A stretch of DNA of 64,000 nt from Bacteroidales bacterium (GTDB lineage Bacteria; Bacteroidota; Bacteroidia; Bacteroidales; UBA932). Of the stretch, positions 26,485 through 34,732 are shown in pieces (positions within the stretch are counted from its first letter, which is position 1; every line of letters starts with the position of its first letter). Both the position numbers and the translations under genes were made by a program. Under the pieces are notes generated by a model. The model was given only the letters and a program-made list of their open reading frames with translations. It made no database searches and was not told where the DNA came from. The DNA is taken from assembly GCA_017443025.1 (NCBI GenBank), contig JAFSPG010000016.1, positions 1-64,000 of the forward strand. The letters run 5' to 3'.

Positions 26485-28110
26485 ATGCGCCGATACCTCA
26501 GGTGGCTTGTAGACAATACCCGCGGAGTACGGGGCGCCATGGTGATGAATATCATCCCCGGGCTTCTTTCCGTAGGCTGTACCCTTTCTTTCGTATGGGT
26601 TTGCAAGCACCTTGTGGATTTGGCCGTCGGAGGGGCAGATGCCGGCGATTTGATAATGCCGGCAGTAGTGATGTGCCTGCTGCAACTCGCCAGAATAGGC
26701 TTTAACGCCCTCGGAACCAGATACGAAAGCATTACATTTGCACGTCTTGGCTTCAGAATTCGCGCAAACCTTTTCTCTTCTATCCTGCAATCACAGTGGG
26801 AGGGAAAGGAAAAGATGCATTCCGGTGATGCTCTGAACCGCATTTTCTCCGATGTAGATACGGTAACCAAGGTAATCAGCCAGGATTTGCCTTCTATGGT
26901 CATCACTCTTTTCAAACTGGTGGCCGCAGTGGCATTCATGGCCATCCTTGACTGGCGACTTGCCGCGGTAATAGTCCTCGTCACGCCTTTTCTCCTGTTA
27001 TTCAGCAAGCTTTTTTTCAGGAGAATGCGTCAGATGACGATGGATATCCGCAACACCGAGAGCTCCGTCCAGACCCATATTCAGGAGAGCATCCAGAACA
27101 AGATACTTCTCCAGTCCATGGAGATGGGAGCGGAGGCGGAAAGGGATCTTTCAGGCCTGCAGAATCAGGAATACGGGCAGATTATGCGCAGGACCTGGTT
27201 CAATATCTGGTCGAAGGTCCTTCTCGGCATTACCTTCGGGACCGGTTATACGATTGCTTTCCTCTGGGGGATCCACGGGCTCTGGGATGGCTCCGTCACT
27301 TTCGGCGTAATGACAGCCTTCCTGCAGCTGGTTGCCCAGATTCAGCATCCGGCTCTTCATCTTACTCATCAGATTCCTTCATTCGTTTACGCTTCGGCTT
27401 CAATCGACCGTCTGATGGAACTTTCCGACGGAAGCCCGGAGGAAAGCGGCGAGCCGCAGAAACTTTCTTCTCCGGCAGGGCTGAGGATTGAGGATGTTTA
27501 TTTCCGTTATCCCGACGGCGACAAACCCGTTTTCGACGGTTTCTCCCACGATTTCAAGCCCGGCAGCAGGACAGCCATAGTGGGCAGGACGGGTGTTGGC
27601 AAGAGTACTCTTATCCGCCTTATGCTTTCGCTTCTGCGGCCGCAGGGCGGTTCTCTCCGTGTTTACGATTCCAATGAAGAAATCCCGTGCGGGCCGCGTA
27701 CAAGGGTTAATTTCTCCTACGTCCCCCAGGGAAATTCCCTGTTCAGCGGCACCATAAGGGCGAATCTCCAGCTCGGCGACCCTTCAGCCGACGAAGAGGC
27801 GATGACCAAGGCCCTGAGGACTGCTGCGGCCGAGTTCGTCTTTGACCTTCCCGAGAGGCTTGATACGATGTGCGGCGAAAAAGGTGCCGGCCTCAGTGAA
27901 GGTCAGGCTCAGAGAATAGCCGTGGCGAGAGGCCTTTTACGTCCCGGAAGTATCCTGCTTATGGATGAATTCAGTTCTTCGCTTGATTCCGAGACAGAAG
28001 ACCGCCTTATAAAAAATCTTGTCTCCGAGCACGGAGACAAGACTATGATTTTCATTACCCATCGTGGCAGAATCACGGATTTCTGTGACGACGTAATAAG
28101 GATGAAATAG
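26485..28110 (+). CDS. ABC exporter, fused permease and ATPase
   Basis: 541 residues. The N-terminal 310 residues carry about six membrane helices (first near 20-45); the rest is the ATPase with Walker A GRTGVGKST near 372, signature LSEGQAQRIAVA, Walker B SILLMDEFSSSLD and the switch histidine in IFITHRG. No C39 peptidase domain at the N-terminus, so leader cleavage would need another enzyme, perhaps the S26-like protein. Last gene of the trio; convergent with pdxA, 5 bp apart. Substrate unknown; a peptide is inferred from the PqqD neighbour. Confidence 0.88.
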   Translation: MRRYLRWLVDNTRGVRGAMVMNIIPGLLSVGCTLSFVWVCKHLVDLAVGGADAGDLIMPAVVMCLLQLARIGFNALGTRYESITFARLGFRIRANLFSSILQSQWEGKEKMHSGDALNRIFSDVDTVTKVISQDLPSMVITLFKLVAAVAFMAILDWRLAAVIVLVTPFLLLFSKLFFRRMRQMTMDIRNTESSVQTHIQESIQNKILLQSMEMGAEAERDLSGLQNQEYGQIMRRTWFNIWSKVLLGITFGTGYTIAFLWGIHGLWDGSVTFGVMTAFLQLVAQIQHPALHLTHQIPSFVYASASIDRLMELSDGSPEESGEPQKLSSPAGLRIEDVYFRYPDGDKPVFDGFSHDFKPGSRTAIVGRTGVGKSTLIRLMLSLLRPQGGSLRVYDSNEEIPCGPRTRVNFSYVPQGNSLFSGTIRANLQLGDPSADEEAMTKALRTAAAEFVFDLPERLDTMCGEKGAGLSEGQAQRIAVARGLLRPGSILLMDEFSSSLDSETEDRLIKNLVSEHGDKTMIFITHRGRITDFCDDVIRMK

Positions 28111-28115
28111 GCGCT

Positions 28116-29201
28116 CTACACAATCTGGGGGCGTCCTCCTTTCCCTGAATTATCTTCCGACTGGTATTCCGGCATCTTCCCTTCCTGTAGCCGGTCGTAG
28201 GCCTTTCTTGACTTGAAGATGTCGATTGCAGTGAAGATTGCAGCCATCATCGAGCGAGGGTCGGCTTCGTCGCGGCCGGCGATTTCGTATGCCGTGCCGT
28301 GGTCGGGAGAAGTCCTAACTATTGGAAGACCGGCGGTGAAATTGACTCCGTTCTCTAAGGCAATGGCCTTGAAAGGCGCCAGGCCCTGGTCGTGGTACAT
28401 AGCGAGGGTAGCGTCGAACTTGCTGTAATTGCCGAGGCCGAAGAAGCCGTCCGGCGAATAGGGCCCAAAGGCAAGGATTCCCTCAGATACGGCCTGCTGA
28501 ACGGCAGGAAGGATGATTGTCTGCTCTTCCTCGCCGAGAAGACCGCCGTCTCCGCAGTGGGGATTCAGGCCGAGGACGGCGATTTTGGGCTTGTCGATGC
28601 CGAAATCCCTTTCAAGCGAATGGTGCATCATACGGAGCTTCGACAATATCTTTTCGGTGGAAAGAGATTCGGGAACTTTGGCGAGGGGAATATGTCCGGT
28701 GACGACGCCTACCTTCAGGGCTTCGCTCACCATAATCATGGCGAATTCAGGTGCGCCGAATGCTTCCTGCAAGTATTCCGAATGTCCGGTAAATCCGAAT
28801 CCTTCTGCTCCGATGGAGCGTTTGTTGAAAGGAGCCGTTACAAGTACGTCTATGCCTCCATTCTTGATGTCGCGCACTGCAGCGCTCAAGGCAGTTATCG
28901 CGCCCTGGGCCGCCTCAGGAGCGGCTTTCCCGGGTTCTACATAGACGTTTTCGGGCAGGCAGTTAAGGATGTTGACTTTCTTGGGCTTGACGTCCTTTAT
29001 GTCATTGATTACGTATGTGTCTATCTGCTCGATAGTGTGCAGGGTCTTGCGATAAAAGCCGAAGAGTTTGGATGAACCGTAAACTACAGGAGTGAAGGCG
29101 TCCAGAATGCGGGAGTCCGCAAGGGCTTTGATAATTACTTCGTATCCGATTCCGTTTCCGTCGCCTTGAGTAATTCCGACGACCAGTTTATTGTCAATCA
29201 T
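28116..29201 (-). CDS. pdxA: 4-hydroxythreonine-4-phosphate dehydrogenase
   Basis: 361 residues. Pyridoxal phosphate (DXP-dependent) pathway: oxidises 4-phosphohydroxy-threonine. The start VVGITQGDGNGIGYEVI matches the family (GITxGDPxGIGPE, here with N for P). GFTGHSEYL (metal histidine), LNPHCGDGGLLGEEE and YHDQGLAPFK (third metal histidine) are intact. The C-terminal 20 residues (KMPEYQSEDNSGKGG) are an extra low-complexity tail. It lies 2 nt after rnhA in one operon. Confidence 0.95.
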   Translation of the reverse strand: MIDNKLVVGITQGDGNGIGYEVIIKALADSRILDAFTPVVYGSSKLFGFYRKTLHTIEQIDTYVINDIKDVKPKKVNILNCLPENVYVEPGKAAPEAAQGAITALSAAVRDIKNGGIDVLVTAPFNKRSIGAEGFGFTGHSEYLQEAFGAPEFAMIMVSEALKVGVVTGHIPLAKVPESLSTEKILSKLRMMHHSLERDFGIDKPKIAVLGLNPHCGDGGLLGEEEQTIILPAVQQAVSEGILAFGPYSPDGFFGLGNYSKFDATLAMYHDQGLAPFKAIALENGVNFTAGLPIVRTSPDHGTAYEIAGRDEADPRSMMAAIFTAIDIFKSRKAYDRLQEGKMPEYQSEDNSGKGGRPQIV

Positions 29202-29203
29202 TT

Positions 29204-29695
29204 CTATATCAATGTGTTAGTTTCTTGCATTTCTTCATAGGCCTCGTCGGGAGGCAGGTTTTCCCGCATCCGCGCCTCGACGGCGAGAGCGTCGCATCTT
29301 TCGTTCTCGGGGTGCCCTGCGTGTCCTTTGATCCAGTGGAAGGAAACGTTATGTTTCTCCAGCAGAGGCAGGATGCGCATCCACAGGTCGGGGTTCTTGA
29401 CCTTTTTGAAACCCTTGGCCCTCCATGCCGGCAGCCAGCCCTCGTTAATTGCCTTGACAACATAGGAAGAGTCGCTGACAACGTGGACTTCTGCGCCCGT
29501 CCATCGTATTGCTTCCAGGCCTTTTATCACCGAAAGCAGTTCCATACGGTTGTTGGTGGTGAGGCGGAAGCCTTCGCTCATCTCCTTTTCAAGGGAGCCG
29601 CAGCGGAGAATAGCCCCGTATCCTCCCGGCCCGGGATTTCCGGCGGCCGCTCCGTCGGTAAACAGGTATATGGGAGGATGTTGGACGGGTGTCAT
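29204..29695 (-). CDS. rnhA: Ribonuclease HI
   Basis: 163 residues from ATG 29695 (MTPVQHPP). The longer frame upstream crosses the promoter box at 29719-29726. Catalytic acids in LFTDGAAAGNPGPGGYG (first Asp), NNRMELL (Glu), VVSDSSYV (Asp) and NERCDALA (Asp); HWIKGHAGHPEN is the flexible histidine loop. It removes RNA from RNA-DNA hybrids. First gene of rnhA-pdxA. Confidence 0.95.
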   Translation of the reverse strand: MTPVQHPPIYLFTDGAAAGNPGPGGYGAILRCGSLEKEMSEGFRLTTNNRMELLSVIKGLEAIRWTGAEVHVVSDSSYVVKAINEGWLPAWRAKGFKKVKNPDLWMRILPLLEKHNVSFHWIKGHAGHPENERCDALAVEARMRENLPPDEAYEEMQETNTLI

Positions 29696-29718
29696 TGAAG
29701 CGCCGTTTTTTCGGGGAA

Positions 29719-29726
29719 CAAATATA
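29719..29726 (-). promoter_or_regulatory. -7 box for rnhA-pdxA
   Basis: Minus-strand TATATTTG, 23 nt upstream of the ATG at 29695. Confidence 0.65.
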
Positions 29727-29751
29727 AGCAAATAAAAGCGAAAAAATGCTC

Positions 29752-29782
29752 TTGCAAGAATTAAATAAAAGCAGTACATTTG
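29752..29782 (+). promoter_or_regulatory. Promoter of the polysaccharide export operon (-33 and -7)
   Basis: TTG (29752-29754), 20-nt spacer, TACATTTG (29775-29782). A perfect 8-bp inverted repeat CTAATTTT/AAAATTAG (29791-29808) in the leader ends 8 nt before the ATG at 29817 and could mask the ribosome site. Confidence 0.7.
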
Positions 29783-29816
29783 CAATCCCGCTAATTTTAT
29801 AAAATTAGGGGCGGAA

Positions 29817-30653
29817 ATGAAAGTAAAAATTCAAATCAATATGAGAAGCAAATCTTCAATTTACGGCCTGCTTGCAGCCTGCGTCCTGATTGTCAGCGCA
29901 TCCTGCAGCCGTAACACCTACAAGAAAATCAATTATTTGCAGGACATCGACACCCAGACTACAGTTTCCGTCAAGGAAAACCAGGGTATCCTTGTTCAGC
30001 CTAAAGACCAGATTTCGGTCGTTGTCTCTCACCGTAATCCCGAACTTGCAGTCATGTTCAACCTCCCGGTTGCAAACATTATGGCAGGCTCCGAGAGCGG
30101 AATGGGTCAGCAGCGCCTCCAGGGCTACAACGTCGACAGCAACGGCGAAATTGATTTCCCTGTACTTGGCAAGGTGCACGTAGCCGGACTTAACCGCTGG
30201 CAGGTTGCGGAGCTCATAAAGGAAGAACTCCAGAACCGAAATCTCCTTAGGGATCCGATTGTCACCGTCGATTTCATGAACTTCAAGATTTCCGTCCTCG
30301 GCGATGTCGCCCATCCTGGCACCTTTAACATCGTCGGCGACAAGGTAACCATACTTGAAGCCATCGGTATGGCAGGTGACCTCAACATTACCGGCCGCCG
30401 CGACAATATCAGGGTAATCCGCGAAGCCTACGGCAAGAGAAGCGTTTATGTCCTCGATATCAGGAACTCTGATATTTTCAGTTCTCCGGCATTCTACCTC
30501 TGCCAGAACGATGTCGTTATCGTAACGCCCAACGAAGTCCGTGCAGGCCAGAGTACCATCAACGAGAATAACCTCAAATCCACGAGCTTCTGGGTATCCA
30601 TCGGTTCACTCCTGTTGAGCATGGCCTCAATCATCATCAACCTCGCTAAATAG
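29817..30653 (+). CDS. Wza-like polysaccharide export outer-membrane lipoprotein
   Basis: 278 residues. Lipoprotein signal with SASC (C30; ATG at 29841 is an alternative start). The Poly_export domain runs about 50-145 (ILVQPKDQISVVVSHRNPEL, then NGEIDFPVLGKVHVAGLN) and an SLBB domain 160-245 (VAHPGTFNIVGDKVTILEAI). A C-terminal hydrophobic helix (FWVSIGSLLLSMASIIINL) is the pore-forming helix of the Wza type. Forms the outer-membrane channel for capsule or exopolysaccharide. First of five linked genes, 8 nt before the Wzc-like kinase. Confidence 0.92.
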   Translation: MKVKIQINMRSKSSIYGLLAACVLIVSASCSRNTYKKINYLQDIDTQTTVSVKENQGILVQPKDQISVVVSHRNPELAVMFNLPVANIMAGSESGMGQQRLQGYNVDSNGEIDFPVLGKVHVAGLNRWQVAELIKEELQNRNLLRDPIVTVDFMNFKISVLGDVAHPGTFNIVGDKVTILEAIGMAGDLNITGRRDNIRVIREAYGKRSVYVLDIRNSDIFSSPAFYLCQNDVVIVTPNEVRAGQSTINENNLKSTSFWVSIGSLLLSMASIIINLAK

Positions 30654-30661
30654 TACGTCCT

Positions 30662-33103
30662 ATGATAGACAATCTGAAAAACGACCTTCACGAGAACGAG
30701 AAGACCTTGCAGCTCATCGACATCTGGGCGATGATATGGAACAACAAGATTTGGTATATCATCTCGATTGCCATTTGTCTTTGCTTTGCGGTTTTCCGTA
30801 TCTACAAGACACCTAAGCAGTATTCTGCTCTGGCCAAGGTCATCGTTAACGACGAAACTGAGAACTCAACACTTCGTTCTCTGGCAGCCATTCCTACTGT
30901 CCGCCGCTCGTATAATTCGGGCCCTAACGTGTATAACGAGATGGAGGCATTCACATCTCCTGATATCATGAAGATAGTGGCTAAGCGCCTCGGCCTCGAA
31001 ACAAAATACACGGCACAGCAGTTCATGCGCACCAGGGATCTGTTTACCAATACCCCTGTTGCCATGACTCTTTGCGGCGACAACCCTATGTCCTCATTCT
31101 CATTCATCGTGAAAAACACAGGGGAAAGGAATATAGTCTTGAGCAACTTTACTGTGTCAGGGAAGGATATAGACGCTGAGCCCATCAAGGCTCATCTTGG
31201 AGATACTCTTACTACGCCGCTGGGCCGGATTCTCCTCTCTCCTACAATCCATACTGAAGAGTGGAAAGATAACATCCTGGTCACTTGGGTAAACGCCGAT
31301 GCTCTTGCAGGCGGCCTTGCCTCCCGCATGGGCGTATCCCTCTCCAACAAGGAGTCCACGGTGCTGGTTCTCACTTACACCGACCTCTTCCCTTCAAGGG
31401 CCGTTGCCATCATCTCTTCAGCTATCGATGTGTATAACGAGGAGTGGATTCACAATAAGAACCGCAACGCCCGCAACACCACCGCATTTATCAACGACCG
31501 TCTCGGAGTTATCGAGAAGGAACTTGGCGGCGTGGAAGAAAACCTCAAGAATTACAAGGAGAAGAACCGCATCACCGACCTCAAGCAGATTTCGCAGCTC
31601 TATCTTTCCGAGTCTTCGGAGTATGCTTCCAAGTCGTTCGAAATTAACAACCAGCTGTCCATCGCAAAGATGATTAAGAGCTGGATCAACGATCCCGAGC
31701 ACAGCAACAGCATTATCCCGGCAACTACCGGTATTAATTCTGCCGCCCTTGAAGCACGTATCAGCAAGTACAACGATGCTATCATCAAGCGTGACATGCT
31801 CCTTACCGGCAGTAGCAACGAAAACCCTGTTGTCGTTGACTTGACGGAAAGCCTGGAATCTTTGAGAATTGCTATCAACCGTTCCGTCGACAACCTTATC
31901 GCAACCCTCCAGCTCCAGTCCGACGAACTCGAGCGTCACGAGGATGAGCTGATGGGCCGAGTGTCTTCCACCTCCGGACAGGAGCTCAAACTCCTCTCCA
32001 TCGAGCGTCAGCAGAAGGTAAAGGAGCAGCTGTATATCTACCTTCTCCAGAAACGTGAGGAGAACGAGATAGCTTCTCTGGTCAATGTTGCCAACACTCG
32101 TATGATCATGTCGCCGGTCGCCGGTTCGGGTCCTGTATCTCCCAATCCGAAGATGATTATTCTCGTCGCTCTTATTCTGGGCGCAGGTATCCCCTTCGGT
32201 ATCTTCTTCCTTATCGGACAGCTTGATACCCGTGTCAAGAACCGCAGTGACCTTGAAGGCCTCAAGGTTCCGTTCCTCGCCGAAATTCCTCAGATGGGTA
32301 TCAAGGGCAACTGGTTCGAGCGGCACAAGATCGACAGGTACAATGACCATAACACCCAGATTGTTGTTAAGTCCGGCAAGCGTAATTCGATCAACGAAGC
32401 CTTCAGGGTTCTTCGTACAAATCTCGATACCATGCTTGGCCGTTCCGGTTACAACAAGGCTCACCGTGTGATGATTACCTCGCTTAATCCTAATGCCGGA
32501 AAGACCTTCACCATCCTTAACATCGCTGCATCCTTTGCAATCAAGGGTTCCAGGGTTCTCCTGTTTGACCTTGACCTCCGCAAGGGAACACTCAGCAAGG
32601 TGGTCTCCGGCGGTAAAGTGGGTTTGGCCGCATACCTCAACGGTTATCATGCCGAGCCTAAGGACCTCGTCATGAACGTTAGCGAGAATCTCGATGTACT
32701 GCCTTGCGGTACTCTTCCTCCCAACCCTGCCGAATTGCTGCTTTCTAGCAAATTCAAGGAGATGGTCGAGAAGTTCTCTTCAGAATATGACTATATCTTC
32801 TTCGATTGTCCTCCTATGGACCTCGTTACAGATACTTCCATTATCAGCCGTCTTGCAGAACTTTCCATCATCGTCGTACGTGCCGGCAAGTTCGATAAGC
32901 GTGCCGTTCCTGTACTTGACTCGATTTACGAGGATGGCCACTATAACCGCATGACTGTAATCCTCAACGGCGTTGAATTCGTCGGCAGCAGGGGTAAGAA
33001 CTACGGTTATAGTTACTGCTACGGTTATAGCTACGGTTACGGATATGGCCACGGTTATGGCTATGGTTCCCAGGATGATGAAGAAGAGGACGAAACGAAA
33101 TAA
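30662..33103 (+). CDS. Wzc-like polysaccharide co-polymerase and tyrosine autokinase
   Basis: 813 residues. N-terminal Wzz domain with two membrane helices (about 33-50 and 500-520), a long periplasmic coiled part, and a cytosolic BY-kinase: Walker A variant LNPNAGKT (K614), Walker A' VLLFDLDLRKG, Walker B IFFDCPPMD. The C-terminus from about residue 780 is a tyrosine cluster (GYSYCYGYSYGYGYGHGYGYG) followed by an acidic tail; these tyrosines are the expected autophosphorylation sites. Controls chain length and export together with the PHP phosphatase next to it. The tyrosine cluster is coded by near-repeats of a GGTTAT/GGCTAC-type hexamer, prone to length change. Confidence 0.93.
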   Translation: MIDNLKNDLHENEKTLQLIDIWAMIWNNKIWYIISIAICLCFAVFRIYKTPKQYSALAKVIVNDETENSTLRSLAAIPTVRRSYNSGPNVYNEMEAFTSPDIMKIVAKRLGLETKYTAQQFMRTRDLFTNTPVAMTLCGDNPMSSFSFIVKNTGERNIVLSNFTVSGKDIDAEPIKAHLGDTLTTPLGRILLSPTIHTEEWKDNILVTWVNADALAGGLASRMGVSLSNKESTVLVLTYTDLFPSRAVAIISSAIDVYNEEWIHNKNRNARNTTAFINDRLGVIEKELGGVEENLKNYKEKNRITDLKQISQLYLSESSEYASKSFEINNQLSIAKMIKSWINDPEHSNSIIPATTGINSAALEARISKYNDAIIKRDMLLTGSSNENPVVVDLTESLESLRIAINRSVDNLIATLQLQSDELERHEDELMGRVSSTSGQELKLLSIERQQKVKEQLYIYLLQKREENEIASLVNVANTRMIMSPVAGSGPVSPNPKMIILVALILGAGIPFGIFFLIGQLDTRVKNRSDLEGLKVPFLAEIPQMGIKGNWFERHKIDRYNDHNTQIVVKSGKRNSINEAFRVLRTNLDTMLGRSGYNKAHRVMITSLNPNAGKTFTILNIAASFAIKGSRVLLFDLDLRKGTLSKVVSGGKVGLAAYLNGYHAEPKDLVMNVSENLDVLPCGTLPPNPAELLLSSKFKEMVEKFSSEYDYIFFDCPPMDLVTDTSIISRLAELSIIVVRAGKFDKRAVPVLDSIYEDGHYNRMTVILNGVEFVGSRGKNYGYSYCYGYSYGYGYGHGYGYGSQDDEEEDETK

Positions 33104-33113
33104 GACTTAATTG

Positions 33114-33839
33114 ATGTTCGGCCTCTTTGAATCCGGAAAATCAATATTTGACAGCGGATTTTTACGGAATTCTTCAGACTCCCATTCTCACATCCTTTAC
33201 GGAGTGGATGACGGAGTGAAGACACAGGAAGAAAGCCTTCAGATATTGAAATGTTTGGAAGAAGCCGGAGTGGAAACACTCTGGCTTACTCCGCATATTA
33301 TGGAGGATGTTCCCAATACGAGCGAGGCTCTCAAAGCCCGTTTTGCTGAATTGCAGTCTGTGTATAAAGGTGGTATTCGCCTAAGGCTTGCCGCCGAATA
33401 TATGCTGGACAACCTGTTTATGGAAAGGCTTCGGGCGGGAGACTTGCTACTGCACGGTGAGAATTATGTGCTTGTAGAAAGCTCCATAGCTGCGCCTCCG
33501 GTTAATCTGTGGGAAATCCTTACCGAAACCTTTGGCCGGGGATATGTTCCTATTCTGGCTCACCCCGAGAGGTATCTTTATCTTCCTCAGGATGACTATG
33601 CCAAGCTAAGGGAAATGAAGGTTCCGATGCAACTTAACATATTCTCGCTAACCGGTATTTACGGCGAGTCCGTACGTGCGCGCGCGCAGTACTTACTTAA
33701 AGGTGGGTTTTACTCGATGTGGGGCTCAGACTGCCATCGCTACAAGGTGCTAATGCAGCAGTATTCTTCAGTTAAGTTGAAAAAAGATATCCTCTCTTTG
33801 CTTGACTCCTTGAAAGTCATGCCGGGCGGTAGTATTTGA
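33114..33839 (+). CDS. PHP-type tyrosine phosphatase (CpsB/Wzb-equivalent)
   Basis: 241 residues from ATG 33114. Metal ligands of the PHP fold are visible: DSHSHILYGVDDG (DxHxH), LTPHIM, LAAEYMLD, LAHPERY and GSDCHR. Such proteins dephosphorylate the Wzc/CpsD tyrosine tail. It starts 10 nt after the kinase, an expected pairing. Cytosolic. Confidence 0.92.
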   Translation: MFGLFESGKSIFDSGFLRNSSDSHSHILYGVDDGVKTQEESLQILKCLEEAGVETLWLTPHIMEDVPNTSEALKARFAELQSVYKGGIRLRLAAEYMLDNLFMERLRAGDLLLHGENYVLVESSIAAPPVNLWEILTETFGRGYVPILAHPERYLYLPQDDYAKLREMKVPMQLNIFSLTGIYGESVRARAQYLLKGGFYSMWGSDCHRYKVLMQQYSSVKLKKDILSLLDSLKVMPGGSI

Positions 33840-33853
33840 TAATATCCTGAGGT

Positions 33854-34732
33854 ATGAATGTACTTGTTACCGGAGCCAACGGGCAGTTGGGAATGTCGCT
33901 TCGCCGCCTTGCGGCAGGAGCGCCGGACAGGTATATTTTCACTGATATCAATACAGTCCAGGGATATGAAACCCTGTATCTGGATATAACCAACATCGAG
34001 GCTGTCCGCATTACCTGCGATTCCGAGCAGGTGGACGCAATTATCAACTGCGCTGGTTATACCAATGTAGACGGGGCGGAGGATGATGTCCAGATGTCCG
34101 ACCTGCTCAACCGTCAGGCTCCGGAGATTCTTGCCTCGGTGGCAAAGGAGAGGGGAGCCGTCCTTATCCATATTTCAACGGATTATGTATTCGACGGCAA
34201 GACACCTCATCCTTATAGCGAATCCGCTTCTCCGAATCCTCTGAATGTATATGGGACTACCAAGCTTGCGGGCGACAGATGTGTAGCAGAGTCAGGTTGC
34301 AGATACCTGATTTTCAGGACTTCCTGGATGTATTCTCCCTATGGGAAAAATTTCGCCCGCACAATGCTCCGGCTTTTCCGCGAGAAGCCGGTGATAAGCG
34401 TGGTTTACGACCAGGTCGGTTCTCCCACATATGCCCCGGACCTTGCAGCTTTCATAGTTGAAATCATAGCTTCCGGGAAGATTTTCAGGAACTCGGGCAT
34501 TTTCAACTATTCTTCCGAAGGTGCGGTTTCGTGGTATGATTTCGCAAAGGCTATACACCGCCTTTCCGGTGCATCCTGCGAGGTTGTGCCATGCCTTACC
34601 GAAGAGTATTCTTCGAAGGTCGAGAGGCCAAGGTATTCGGTCCTCGACAAGAGTAAAGTCAAGTCTGTTTTCGGCGTCAAGATTCCCTACTGGGAGAAGT
34701 CGCTGGAGCGTTTTTTCAAAGATATAAAGTGA
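33854..34732 (+). CDS. rmlD: dTDP-4-dehydrorhamnose reductase
   Basis: 292 residues. Short-chain dehydrogenase fold: LVTGANGQLG (NADPH loop, residues 3-12), INCAGYTNVDGAE, STDYVFDG, and YGTTKLAGD (catalytic Tyr-x3-Lys). Makes dTDP-L-rhamnose, so the exported polymer or another cell glycan probably contains rhamnose. rmlA, rmlB and rmlC are not in this window. Its stop overlaps the GTG start of the flippase gene. Confidence 0.93.
   Translation: MNVLVTGANGQLGMSLRRLAAGAPDRYIFTDINTVQGYETLYLDITNIEAVRITCDSEQVDAIINCAGYTNVDGAEDDVQMSDLLNRQAPEILASVAKERGAVLIHISTDYVFDGKTPHPYSESASPNPLNVYGTTKLAGDRCVAESGCRYLIFRTSWMYSPYGKNFARTMLRLFREKPVISVVYDQVGSPTYAPDLAAFIVEIIASGKIFRNSGIFNYSSEGAVSWYDFAKAIHRLSGASCEVVPCLTEEYSSKVERPRYSVLDKSKVKSVFGVKIPYWEKSLERFFKDIK

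Noticed and set aside
31418-32650. 410-codon minus-strand frame inside the Wzc-like gene
   Set aside because: Antisense shadow; the plus-strand kinase motifs are unambiguous.
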